This document shows positions 32,392-43,420 of a stretch of DNA of 64,000 nucleotides, piece by piece. The stretch lies in the NCBI RefSeq assembly GCF_963678635.1, contig NC_087062.1, positions 100,241,209-100,305,208 on the forward strand, written 5' to 3'. How positions within the stretch are numbered: position 1 is the stretch's first letter; each line of letters opens with the position of its first letter. The notes beneath the pieces were generated by a model. It was not told the origin of the DNA, did not search any database, and worked only from the letters and a program-made list of their open reading frames with translations. Position numbers and translations under genes: made by a program. This DNA is from Symsagittifera roscoffensis (lineage: Eukaryota; Xenacoelomorpha; Acoela; Convolutidae).

Positions 32392-33039
32392 CTGAACAGA
32401 CAAGACAGCAGACTACTCGGAGTGCGGAGTTGGAATGGGACGAGAAGCCTCAAATGATGCATAAAAAGGTCGAATTAGGACTGCTATGGTAAGTTAAAAA
32501 AAAGCGCGGAATAGAGGTTATTTTAGCTTAGTACAAGAAACTAAGAGTAGATATGGATCTCTGACAATTCCTTGTATGATTAGAGTAGCCGGTTGCTGCG
32601 CGAGTTTCAGAGAAAATTCTGATAAAATAAACTAAAATTTAAAATAAAGCCAAGGGCCGTAGATAAAAAGACAATGAGCACAAAATAACAGAAAAAACTG
32701 CCTTTTTTGAAAAAAAAAATTCATTTTTCAAATTTCAAAGTAAAAGATTTTTGGCCTCAACCGTCTTTGCTGTTATCGAATTTCAAAAAAGCTGTATCTG
32801 ACCACAGCCGTCTTTGATTTTAAACAAGTCAAAACTTTTTGATTGAATTAACTCAATTTAAGAACATTAAATGAGTAGGCAAAGTGTTTATTCCACTATG
32901 GAACTGGGGCTGCAGTAACGTTGATGTATGCAATGAATGTAAAGGTACGCATTTTTAATACTATAAAAGCTATTTAGTGTAAGCCTGAATCTAAAAAGAT
33001 ATAACACCTCAGTTCGCTAATTTAAATTCTGGTTCCAGC
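32392..33039. other. Intronic sequence upstream of BLTP1 exon 1 of this window
   Basis: Begins with a pyrimidine-rich branch/acceptor zone on the minus strand. No further BLTP1 exon or repeat was seen before the Gypsy relic starts. Confidence 0.55.
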
Positions 33040-35760
33040 AAATCCTTGAGGCAGTGACAATGAAGGAAAACGTCAATTCAGAGTTGCTTTGGAAGACACG
33101 AAGACAGTCCTAAGAGAACCCCAACTAAGACCAGAGATGCCTAGAAGCTATGAAAATGCGGATGCTATAGCAGAAAATAGCTTAGAGACAAATTGGCAGT
33201 CGATGGAGATACACTGGAAAACAAGAAACGGAAAGCATGGGGCCCCAAAGCAAGACCCACAATAATTCTATAATGATGTTCAGAAAAGACTACTTTTAGA
33301 CGGTTGATAGCTTTAGGAAACGCTTTATGCAAAAATCCTCAGGTTCAGATTTTGATATCATAATTTGAAGGCTTGGCCAAAGTAACTTAACTTGCATTTG
33401 GAAAAGAACCAGATTGTCACTTATGAGAGATGAAGACTGTTCATTAGAAAGCAGGATTCAGGATAAACATTCTAGACACTTCATGTAGTTCCTATTGTTC
33501 AAGCAAGTCAAGCAGATTTGAGTATCCTAAAACTGAACTGGTGAGGGACTTGTTTATATCAGGAATGAGAAATGTAATACTTCAAGATACATTAATAGAT
33601 TATCAAGAGGTGCAGGAAAGAGTGTTGTTAGCGTTAAGTACAGAAGACAAAAACCAATCACCCATGTAATAAACCTCCACGAGGTGATTTCAAAAATAGA
33701 AATCAGTGAAATGGCGGAAATAGCCTAAGAGGCCAATAAGAAGGTAAAAAGTGACACTTTTGAGAGATACCAATCGTTCGCTAGAAAGCAGGAGTCAGGA
33801 GCAACCTTGGAATCATTTCAAGCAGCTTCTACTGCAAAACAGCTCAATCAGAATTGAGGATTTAGAGGATGAACTGGTTAGGGTTTTGATCATTAGAAAA
33901 ACGCAAGATAAAAGAATGAAATACACAAACAATTGAAAAATATCCCTGAGTACATCCCTAAATGGTCTCTGATGCTCGAGTAAAGCTAATAAACTACGCC
34001 TTTTTTCAGAAGACAAGTGCAACTGCAGCAAGGGGAACTTCTTTATGAGCGATCATCAAAAACTAACTACAACTGGTTATATCATTAAGAAACTAAAATA
34101 CAAATTAAAGACATACAAGAAGAGATAACTAAGGACTGAGACAAAAATTTTCAAAAAAATGAAGAAAAAACGGAAACAAAAGCGAGAAGATGCTTTCCCA
34201 GAGAAACTGGAAAAACATTGTCAAGCTGTGGAGAAACAAACCGTTTTGCAAAAATTTGTAGGTGAGCAAAATAGCTGAGGAATCGGAAGCATCGGAAGAA
34301 AAGTGCAATTAGTGGAAAACATTGGTTTGCGTGATGCATTTGAAATTACATCTACAAAAGTCGTACAGTTCGAAAAATATACCCGAGACGAAAAAGACAA
34401 AAAAATCAGGAAGAACAAAGAAATAGATAATCACGAATATCCAAGATCGGAAAAAAATGCAAATGACGGCGGAAACAGGTAGTCCTATATCGTTTTTGAA
34501 TTAATTAACAACAAAACAGGCAAAGGAAGCGTCAAAATGAGCAAAAGTTGTTGCAGTACAGAAAACAAGCAGTTTTTAGATAACAATAAGAAACCAATTC
34601 TGTGTCAACAAGACTTAAATCGGACACACGATCAGCTGGTTGATAGGTGAAAGGAGCAACTTTGCCAATCACAGAGCGATGCACAAGGTAAGTTCTGGCG
34701 TTAGACTTGCAGGGAAAATTGGAAACACAAGAACCCAGGGTCCAGCATAAAAAGAAAACTAAGAGAACTGTTATGACATGCTAGTGTGCGAGGAGTCTGA
34801 AGGTCAAAAACAAAAAAACTGTGACAAATTTAAAAAGTTATTTGTTGAAAAATAAATAAAAAATCATGTAGTGAACTCAAAATCCAAGTTTCCACTTTAT
34901 CCATCTAAGAGAGAGGTAAAGCAAATATCTATTTTTTTTTACAAAAAAAAGTGCAATTAAAAAAATAAAACAGGAAAGACATTTTCAAAAACTGTATGAA
35001 TGTACAAGCTACTGTTTGACTGTGAAGAAGAACAGTCTATCAAACTCACATTAGATGCAGAGTAGATAGTTTGATAAGTTATCAAAAGCAAATATCAAAT
35101 GCCAAAGGGAGAGAAATCAATAGAGGTAACAATATTCCACAAAGTTAGAAATGCTACGGGCACATTTAGATTTTACGGCGTTTCTAAAGATTAAATGGTC
35201 TACTAATTGAAGGTAGTTAAAGTTTCAACAAGAAAACCAGAACTGTCGATCAGTTCAAACTGTTTTTTATCTGGGAAAGTATTAATTATAACAACAGCTC
35301 ATAAAGCGTTAACTTCAGCCATTGATGGTCACAGATCAAACAAAACTAATTAATTTAGGTAGAAACATTACTTCCTTATCGTTTTTATAAAAAACTACAT
35401 AAACCCTGTAAAGTCATGGGTATTGTGGTTTAAATATCTAGAGAGCCTACAGGAGAACCGCTGCCTGAACCGCTCAGAGTCGAAACTTTTAAAGTCTGGT
35501 GTACTTCAGCTTAAGTGCAAAATGCAAAAAAGAAGATGGAACGCACAACCAGCATAGGGAAGGGTTTTCATTCTCGAAACAAACTGGACAAAACAGGGAA
35601 GACAGCGCAAAAAGCATCTTTGAACTCAAAGACGTACAGACAATTTCAGCCCAAGTAAATCAAACAAAAACAGAAGCGGCAGGGGACACAAGACAGACTG
35701 TAGAAGAGAAGGATCAAGGCAGTCCAGAGCCGAGCGTAGTACACCCAACCAAAAAGTAGT
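33040..35760 (+). pseudogene. Strongly decayed Gypsy retrotransposon, plus strand
   Basis: The blocks follow the better preserved minus-strand Gypsy (36084-43339) in order. ILEAVTMKENVNSELL at 33050 matches its gag start LLAVTVKENVNPEVLL. TELVRDLFISGMRNVILQDT near 33535 matches DELVRGLFILRMKNAVLQDS. SIKLTLDAE near 35037 matches the RT motif SIKLALDAK. An RNase H end lies at 35290-35420 (LTSAIDGHRSNKTN against LTSALGENGANKTY). A linker piece at 35499-35760 (SKQTGQNREDSAKS) matches the linker near 39700. The gag block around ELVR appears twice (33400-33640 and 33750-33930), a partial internal duplication. Stops occur throughout; no LTRs were identified. Confidence 0.75.
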
Positions 35761-35806
35761 CTCATTTTTTACGGAAAATTAACCTTCAAATGTCAGAGCA
35801 GCTGTG

Positions 35807-36056
35807 AGAAAATTGCCTGAATCTACTGCGGCTAATTAGTGAAGGCCTCCTTGCGGAGCTCAATGCAAAATCAATTTATCGAACTATGGGAACCGATACA
35901 AACCCGGCATGGAATGAGTTGGCGATGGTGAAAGGCTACCACCTTTTGGACAATTGTCTAGCCGCGCATGAGCAGTTGAGACAGGCAGAGATGAAGAGAA
36001 TCCATAGAAGACTACCTGGCCAACAATCGATGCTAGACATCTTCAGCCATCTCTGA
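35807..36056 (+). pseudogene. Possible pogo/Tigger transposase C-terminal fragment
   Basis: An open plus-strand frame of 83 codons contains ISEGLLAELNAKSIYRTMGT, NPAWNELAMVKGYHLLDNCL and ends RRLPGQQSMLDIFSHL. The ending QSMLDIF fits a PCNA-interaction box (Q-x-x-hydrophobic-x-x-F), which pogo-type transposases are known to carry near the C-terminus. The rest of a transposase is not present upstream, where the Gypsy relic lies. The identification rests on the tail motif and is tentative. Confidence 0.35.
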
Positions 36057-36083
36057 TGACCGCATATGCATAATTAAGATGTG

Positions 36084-36361
36084 TGTAATACCTCGATGTC
36101 CAGGCTTGGTAAGTATAACAAAAGATAGATCTCAAAGTTGTTACTTCACTTGAAACCGTATTTAATGTTTCTCGTTTTTAGCTCTCCTTCTAGATAACTG
36201 AGCTCCGTAGCGTAGTACGGTAACCTTCTCTTTTTATGTGCAGAACTAGGTCGTCAGATACTGTCCTTAAAATAGTACTACACATATAAATACATACATA
36301 CATAACATAGACACTCCCCCAAGGTTACTGTAGTGTGGCTGCAGCTGCAGCTACTGTACCA
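36084..36361 (-). repeat. Gypsy 3' LTR (278 bp)
   Basis: On the plus strand it runs TGTAATACCTCG...CTACTGTACCA. It contains a (CATA)n-like stretch and a GCAGCTGCAGC palindrome near its right end. A duplicate lies at 43062-43339. Confidence 0.92.
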
Positions 36362-36547
36362 CAGTCCCCGGTGGGACAATTAAGATTTATAATAACTTTT
36401 TATAAAATTTTAATAAAGTAGGAGTCCTTAACGCTCAGTTTAATGTGCAATGGTATCCAGTTTTATGTTTGTTTGTTCTGGTCTATCCGTTTACGCCGCC
36501 TCTCTGTCGTTTTCCGGGGTGTCGAAGTTGAAATTTAGCGGTATCCG

Positions 36548-38795
36548 TCATGCGGCATTCCAGGAGCGCGTTACGTCCAGCGACGCATAACCAAATTTCC
36601 GACGGAACAAATTTCGATCTAAAATCCCCAACTTCGATTCTGCTGCATTATTGTTGTCCGCCTTGAATTTGGCAACTTTGAGTCCGTATGCTTCTAGTGC
36701 GGCCATGTTGAGATCTGTAATTTTGTCCTCTGAACAAATTAGGTGGACTGAGTGTTTTACCGGTTCTCCGTATCTTTTCGGCCCCTGATTCTTCGTCTGA
36801 CGATTGCTTCGTCTCACTTGAGTAGTATTTCTTTGGTGTTCATCTCTGCCAGATTCGTCCGAGAAACCTGGTGTTGTGTCTAGTTGAGAATCATTGTTTG
36901 GCTCTTCTTCCCTTGTTTTTAGTATAATTTCTGCTGTTTTCTGGAACCCTCTCGTCAGCACTTGACCCGCCATTTTCTCCCATTCGTCCGTTGTCATATC
37001 TTGGTTTTGAAAAGCCTCCAATATTGCTTTCGGGCTTGTTTGACAATTGATTTCCTGTAACTTTAGCTGAGTAGTCGGGGTTGATTCACATGTCTTTTTG
37101 CTCGACGGTCCTGAACTCGCGTTTTGGGTTGCTTGTTCTTTATTGGCTGCTAGCGCAGCTTTGGTTCTGCGGGCTTCTTGAACAGTTGGCTTCTTGTTCC
37201 TCTTCATTGGGCTGCCTTTGCTCGATTGTTTAGGGAAAATTAAAATCGGTCCCGCATTGTTCGGTTTTGCTTGTTTAACCGCAAGATTTATTCCCTTCCG
37301 CCCAGACTCTGTGTCTTTCGAAGACACCCTCACTGGGCTGTCCTGGAATCGTTCTTTGTTCTTCTGATCATTTGTCATGTTGTAGCAACTTTCTTCTTCT
37401 TTTGATTCCATATCATCCTGCAATTATTCACTTGTCCCTCCCTGTTTTGTGCGCTTTTCTTTGAGTCCCCCGCTAATGGTTTCACTTTCTTTGTTGTCTT
37501 TAGGGGTGACTTGATCTTTGATATAGCAATGTCGCTTTTTTTATATAGATGGATCCAGCTGCTGTACTTACAGTAGAGGGCGTGGGGGCCATTACCCTTC
37601 CTTTCAGCGGATTTTTGAGGGCCTTTCCGCTCTTTCCATTCTCATCCTTGCGAAGCAAGATTGGCGACTCTGCGTATCCCTCTTCCGTTGGTTTGTCAAT
37701 AAACCCTTTCTCCCACGAGTATAATAGCTCCGTTCGTAAAACAGGGTTTATTGTGCTGGTCTCGTCTACCAGCCTTCTGATGTCGTTTTTGGATGCATCT
37801 CGTCGGGTTGCATTCCAGCGCGCATTGGCTTCTAGCAGCGTTTTCAATGCTTTTGCTCTATCTCTGTCTTTTGCCTTTAGCGATTGCTGTTCGAACATCG
37901 AGCTCACGTCACGGCTGTTTGCTTCTGTCGTCACAATCTTGACGAGTTCTCTAGACTGGTCAATTCTTTCACGTAATTGTGATGCTGTGAGCGCCAATCT
38001 TTCCAGATGTTGTTTATCTAAACGATCAGAGTTAGCTATGAATTTGTCTCTTAAAATTTTAAATTCTGTTTTTGGTAGCCGTCCAAACTGAGCTTCGACG
38101 TGTAGCATTGTATAGTTTCTTGTTTTGCCCAAATGAGGTCCCGAATGATCGTACTGAGACAGAGATTTATTGACGGTACATTTTTGTCTAGTAGCCCTAC
38201 TCCTAGTCTTCTTTTAGTAGCTTGAGTGGTTCTTTCTACTAGTCCGCATCCTCGATGATCTGCCACTGGGTAAAATTTTTGTTCTCTGTTGTTTTCAGAG
38301 CAGAACTTTTCATTTGCTTTACCCTTGAACCCAGAGAATTGGTCAGTTCTTATCGACTGGAATTCCATGTGTATCAATGTATGTGTGGAGGAATTTAATT
38401 GACCATTTCTCCCATCGATTTAGTTGTTTTACTCACAGAAATTTCGAATATTGATCTATTGCTAATAACAGAGAAATTTTCTTCCCCTTATGATCTTCTA
38501 GTGGTCCTGCATAGTCTAAATGTAGTTCTTGACCCGGCTGCGTTAGCAGTCGTAGTGGCTTAGAGGTGTTTTTGGGAATTATGTATATAGCGTTCTTACC
38601 GTAGCGCGTACAGCTCCTATACTCCTCGGCCAGGTTGACAATGTCCTTTTGCATGTGTGGCCACCACAAGTAGTGCGATACATTGAGCATTGCCTCCTGA
38701 CCGGGGTGGCCACTATGGATCAGTTTCATTATTGCTGATCGCAGTTGACAAGGGACTGCTAGACGCTCGTTTACCAGTATGCAGTCGTCTACCAC
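36548..38795 (-). pseudogene. Gypsy integrase and C-terminal tail
   Basis: 38795-38433: zinc-binding region IKLIHSGHPGQEAMLN with a later CTRYGKN (HHCC type, though the first cysteine reads Tyr in YRSCTRYG), then the first catalytic block LHLDYAGPLEDHKGKK. 38377-38051: broken core (IPVDKN, where active elements have SDNG, and RKNHSSY). 38132-37500: intact frame of 210 codons, the end of the core and a Lys/Asp/Arg-rich helical region (LTASQLRERIDQSRELVK). 37423-36548: intact frame of 291 codons, a hydrophilic tail with RRSNRQTKNQGPKRYGEPV, the R-x-S-x-R...P.RYG motif common at the end of Gypsy Pol proteins. Confidence 0.83.
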
Positions 38796-38797
38796 AC

Positions 38798-39916
38798 TTA
38801 GCTGATGCCATAAAGGGTTGGTGCATGGTACATCATCTCAAAAGTATGCCTGTCGTTCCTTTCAATCACTCGTCGAAGACGATCCATCCACGTGTCCTCC
38901 GTTATTAATTCGGCTAGGAGCGTGCGATCAATCAGTCGTGCAAGGTTGTCCAGTCCTGTTGTATCATTATCTATTGAACTTTGGTCTTTTCGCGTCTTGT
39001 GGTTGAATTTTCGCGACACTACGCTGATTTCTTGATCGTCCTCCCTTGAAATGTCCGCAGTAAGGTCCACCTCCACTATTGGCGTTGTTCCGCTCCCTTC
39101 AGTTTCTTTGGGTGTGCTTAGGCTGACCATTTCGGTTTGCGCTTCTAATTCCATCATCGTTTTCGGTTTATCCGGCCTCTCCGTACCAATTGAATTCCAA
39201 AAGGAGACTAATTTATGTATCTCCTTATCGTTTTCCTTTTTCGCGCTGCTTGCAGTTATTGATGGTAATATTTGTTTGCCCTTTGTATCCGCCGATGTGG
39301 ATGTTCCTGTCACGTCTTTGTCCTTACATTGTCGCATTATCCTCCATTCCGCATATGGTATTTCTGAGTCTGAGCTGTCCGAGTTCGCATTTTGCGCTTC
39401 TGTTCCTCTTTTTATCAATCTTGTCTTTTGAAACGTGGTCTCCATTACGTCCTCCGTCACCTGCTTGTGTCCCCCACTTTTTCTGTTCTCGCTGGTCCTT
39501 ACTTTTTTCTTTCCACTCTTGTCTTTCTCCGACCTGTCTTTTTCATCCGAATTTCCGTCATGCATTTTGTTTTTTCTCTAGGAACTTTTGTTTGAGTTTA
39601 ATGTCGATATCTTTGCAAACTGAGTTTGATGAGAAAAATTGTGTAAAGTGTTTGTTTTAGAGTTTGCAAATCGTGAGTTTTGACCGTTTTCGTTCCGGGC
39701 GAGACCTGCTTGTTTTGAACCGATTTGGTTGCTATAGCAACCGTGAGATGACGTGTTCGCCTTAGCGTTATTGCCAGTGTTTTCTTCCGAATGTTTTAGA
39801 ACATTTACGCTGTCACTAGGCTCCGCAGTTTTACTTAGCCGACTGTTCCAGCAGTAGAAGGCTTTATGAAAATTTTCAATCGATGTAACTACGTATTTTT
39901 CATCAAGTTCAGACAC
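38798..39916 (-). pseudogene. Long hydrophilic linker between RNase H and integrase of the Gypsy element
   Basis: Two open minus-strand frames (39916-39578, 112 codons; 39565-38798, 255 codons) fill the space between RNase H and the integrase zinc region. They are rich in S, T, K, E, D and N, with low-complexity runs (EKDRSEKDKSGKKK, then NANSDSSDSEIPYAEWR). The end, DTWMDRLRRVIERNDRHTFE, passes by a one-base frameshift into LWHQLSVVDDCILV, the usual start of the integrase N-terminus. Part of the same linker is readable in the plus-strand relic at 35499-35760, so it belongs to the family and is not a later insertion here. Confidence 0.65.
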
Positions 39917-39943
39917 TGGCTATGGGTCTCCATTAGGTTTTCC

Positions 39944-41700
39944 TCATAGGTAGTCAAATATACCCATATCTTTTCCCGGTATATGAACGATTTTGAATTG
40001 GTATGGTAATAAACTATCCACCCATCTAGTGAGACGGGATTGATATGTTTTGTTTGCGCCGTTTTCACCTAAAGCAGATGTTAATGCTTTGTGGTCTGTT
40101 GCTATAGTAAACTCCCTACCCAAAAAGTATTGTTTAAATCTGTCCACCGACCATACGACCGCCAATAATTCAAGCTCGTTCGTCGAATATTTCTTCTCTT
40201 GTGTGTTCAAGTACCGTGATGCACTAGATATTGGCTGTGCCCCTTCCCTGTTTTTATTCCAGGGTGGCCCCAAGCCCACTGTGGCTTGCGTCACATTTAA
40301 GTTGATTTTCTCTTTCGGGGTTATAATTAATGATTTTTGCAATATTTGCTACAGCTTGTTTGATTTCGTCAAAGACTTTTGAGTTTTTCTCATCCCATTC
40401 AAATTTTCTCACTGGCATTTTTATGCTTTTCAGTTTTTTCTTCTCATTTTCATCTCGTAATCATGGCCTGAGTTTATCTGTTAGACTCGCCGCGTTCGGG
40501 ATAAATTTTGACAGGTGATTGATACTGCCCAAGAAAGATCGCAATTGTTTGAGTGATTTAGGTGGGTGTAGGTTAAGTATTGCCTCCGTTTTTGTAAATT
40601 TGGGAATAGTTCCAGTCGGTGATAGTTTGTGGCCAAGCGAATTTACCTCCGATTGGAAAAACTCACATTTTGCCAATTTCGGTGCTAAGTTTTCATTATT
40701 TAGTCTTTTTAGTACCTCCCGTACTAGTTTTTCATGCTCTTTTTCGTCACCTTTAGATACAATTAGCATATCGTCTAAAAAGCAGAACGCATTTGAAGCG
40801 TGGTTCAGGGTTCGATCCATGGCTTTTTGGAATTCCGCTGGCATATCTTCCAGGTCATAGAAACCTGTTAGGAACCTAAACGTTCCTGTTGCTTGTCCCC
40901 CACTATATTAAAGTTGCACTGTTTCTGCAGTTAACTTTAAATGGCTGAATGCGTACTTTAAGTCTAGGACTGTGAAATATAGCTCATCTACTGTATTCGC
41001 AGTAACAAGCTGGCTGACGCCATCAAGAAGTTCATCAACGTTTGGCATTTAATATTTGTTTTTAAAGTCGGTTTGGCGTCTAGAGCTAGCTTGATCGAAT
41101 CGTATTTTTTCACAGTTATTACAATTGGTGCAATGAAACAGTCACTGGTACATTTGTCCAATTTTTCTATGTGCCCTTCTGATAGCAGTTTGTTTAATTC
41201 CGCTTGTACTTTATCTTGTATGTGAATAGGTATTCTTTGACGTTTTTCTTGGATAGGACATAATAAATATTTAAAATTTGTACTCACTACGTGATTTTTT
41301 GATTTTCCTTGGCGATCAAAGAGGTTTGAAATTTTATTATAAAATAGTTTTTTCCAACCTTCCGACTGCTCGCACAGTAGCATGTCACAGCTTTTTCCGA
41401 TGGTGCAGTCTTTTGGGTTGTGTGTATACCAATTTTGCCCTGTAAGTCTAATCCTAGTATACATCTGGTGCGACGTTCCGTGACCAGAAATGATGATCCT
41501 TTCACTTCCTATCCGGCTGACCTGATATCAGCCTTTAGTGCACCCAAAATTAAGATGAGTTGTTTGTTGTAGCCGATAAATTGCGCTGATAAATTTAGGC
41601 TTTCGACCGGCATAATTTTTGTCTGTGGACACGCCTCCATGATGTTGTTGTTGCCCAATTCAGAAACGACACCGGACTCCCTGTATCAATAGTCATGTTG
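39944..41700 (-). pseudogene. Gypsy protease, reverse transcriptase and RNase H
   Basis: Protease remnant near 41697 (MTIDTGSPVSFLN, active-site DTG) followed by stops. 41505-40988: connection and RT start (IPIHIQDKVQAELNKLLSEG, SIKLALDAK). 40980-40860: FTVLDLKYAFSHLKL, then GTFRFLTGFY with one stop. 40844-40461: DMPAEFQKAMDRTLNHASN, catalytic FLDDMLIVSKG (both aspartates kept), SLGHKLSPTGTIPKFTK and LRSFLGSINHLSKFIP. 40342-39944: RNase H, with YLNTQEKKYSTNELELLAVV, FTIATDHKALTSALG and IVHIPGKDMGIFDYL. Several frameshifts and stops; not functional as written. Confidence 0.88.
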
Positions 41701-41705
41701 ATGAT

Positions 41706-43005
41706 TTAGTTTTTAATCCTGACTAAAGCCTTTAAGGATTTAATTTGTGCTGAACGAGGGTCTCTTCTTATGTCATTTTTTCTTACATTGTTCGCGTTAT
41801 TTCGTTCTGGGTTTCGATCTATTTTGTTGTTGATACGATCCGAAATGTAGTCCTCTATCTGCCGTATGGACATTTCGTTTTTGTCAGCTATCTTGATTTC
41901 GAAATCATCACACGAGTCGAAACATCTTATGAGGTTCCATTCTTCTTCTGAAGTGGATCTTTCTTCCGTCACTTCGTTGACCTGTTGGAATCTGCACATT
42001 CGGGCGAAATGGTTCGGTTTGTTGCACGCTTTGCATATCGTACCCATTGCTGGACAATTACGTATATGTCCCTCCACAAAGGGTTTGCCGCATCTAGAAC
42101 ACGGTTTCTGATCTGTCCTGTTTTTCGGGTTACTCTTCGCGTCCCATGTTTTTTCGTTTATATGGCTCTTGTTGTTCCTTCGCCTCTGATTTCCTCTTCT
42201 GTTACCGATCTCCATGATGGGTTCTTGTTTTTTTTATTTGTGATCCCAATAGACTTCCTGCACCTGCAGTGTTTGTGTATGACTTCTGATAGGCTTGTAT
42301 CGTCTGTTTGCGTCTGTTCGGTGTCTTTGTACTTTATCGCTCTTTTTAAAACTTCATCCAGGGGAAAAATTTCGAACGTCAATGAGTCCTGTAGAACTGC
42401 GTTTTTCATTCTTAAAATGAAGAGGCCTCGAACTAATTCATCTTTTAGTGTGTCTAGCTCCTCCTTTGCTGCTTGTGCAGTTAAAGCAGCATGAAATGAT
42501 TCCAGCGTCTCGCCTGCTTCTTCTGTTCTTGTGAATAACTTAGATCTTTCGTATGTTATACTTTTCGTTTTTTCAAATGCGATTTTTGCTAGAGCTACTA
42601 ATTCTCTAAACTCTAGTTTTGACATTTCTGCGTGGAGATTTTTCTGGATCTCTATTCCTCTTCCGTTCCTAAGGCAAGGAATAGCCTCGGGGCGATGCGT
42701 TACTGGACTTTGTTGTAGAACACGCTGTGTTCCACTTTTGGTCCACGCTCCCTTCCTTCTTCGTTTTCCAACACGACTTTGTCCCTTAATGATTTGTCCA
42801 TTGCTTCCCGATCCGCAGTAGCTTGTTCACTTTTGTTTTGTCTAGGTGTCTCTGGCCGTGGCATTGGTTCTTCTACGTTTGGTTTCGGGTCCTCGAGTAA
42901 CACTTCGGGATTCACATTCTCTTTTACTGTAACAGCTAGGAGAAATTGGTCCAACCAGATTTTAAAATTCCATGGTGGATCCGAGTTTGCCCAGGTCCAA
43001 AACAC
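41706..43005 (-). pseudogene. Gypsy gag, three frames
   Basis: 43005-42700: WTWANSDPPWNFKIWLDQFL and LAVTVKENVNPEVLL, matrix/capsid start. 42625-42158: capsid region FRELVALAKIAFEK and DELVRGLFILRMKNAVLQDS. 42215-41706: nucleocapsid with zinc knuckles CSRCGKPFVEGHIRNC (C-x2-C-x7-H-x3-C) and CKACNKPNHFARMC (C-x2-C-x4-H-x4-C), then a charged tail. A stop near 42700 and a frameshift near 42200 break the frame. Confidence 0.85.
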
Positions 43006-43061
43006 AGGAATTCAAATGTCTGTGCGGTTATCTTGGGACAAAAATCCTGCTGGCTGCTTCA

Positions 43062-43339
43062 TGTGATACCTCGATGTCCAGGCTTGGTAAGTAAAACAAA
43101 AGATAGAACTCAAAGCTGTTACTTCACTTGAAACCGTATTTAATGTTTCTCGTTTTTAGCTCTCCTTCTAGATAACTGAGCTCCGTAGCGTAGTACGGTA
43201 ACCTTCTCTTTTTATGTGCAGAATTAGGTCGTCAGATACTGTCCTTAAAATAGTACTACACATATAAATACATACATACATAGCATAGACACTCCCCCAA
43301 GGTTACTGTAGTGTGGCTGCAGCTGCAGCTATTGTACCA
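43062..43339 (-). repeat. Gypsy 5' LTR (278 bp)
   Basis: Same length as and about 97% like 36084-36361. Bases just inside it on the minus strand (TGAAGCAGCCAGCAGG) do not start TGG, so the primer-binding site is not obvious. Confidence 0.92.
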
Positions 43340-43420
43340 AAATGTTAACCTCTGCGCTTAAGGTAGGAATTGCATCAGATTTGACAAAAAGCCATTGGAG
43401 AGATCCACGTTCAATGCGTC
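43340..43420. other. Short unique spacer between Gypsy LTR and satellite
   Basis: 82 bp with no match to the LTR or to the satellite unit. It ends AATGCGTC, after which the first AAAACTAAAACGATG begins the array. Confidence 0.7.

Larger units (their letters stand above)
36084..43339 (-). mobile_element. Gypsy LTR retrotransposon, pol broken
   Basis: 278-bp LTRs at 36084-36361 and 43062-43339 begin TG and end CA and differ by about seven bases by eye. In minus-strand order the interior holds gag, protease, RT, RNase H, a long linker, integrase and a C-terminal tail ending at 36548. The RT motifs LALDAK, GTFRFLTGFYDL and DMPAEFQKAMDRTL place it in a Gypsy lineage that uses ALD instead of the usual VDYR motif; I do not assign a clade. 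The flanks do not match (ATGTG left, AAATG right), so no target duplication is visible. The right flank turns into satellite within 82 bp. Confidence 0.9.

Noticed and set aside
37549-38091. 180-codon plus-strand gene
   Set aside because: Antisense shadow of the intact Gypsy integrase C-terminal frame; composition is the mirror of a Lys/Arg-rich helix.
39051-39660. Plus-strand hydrophobic proteins (126 and 156 codons)
   Set aside because: Antisense to the Ser/Lys/Glu-rich Gypsy linker, whose complement yields hydrophobic residues.
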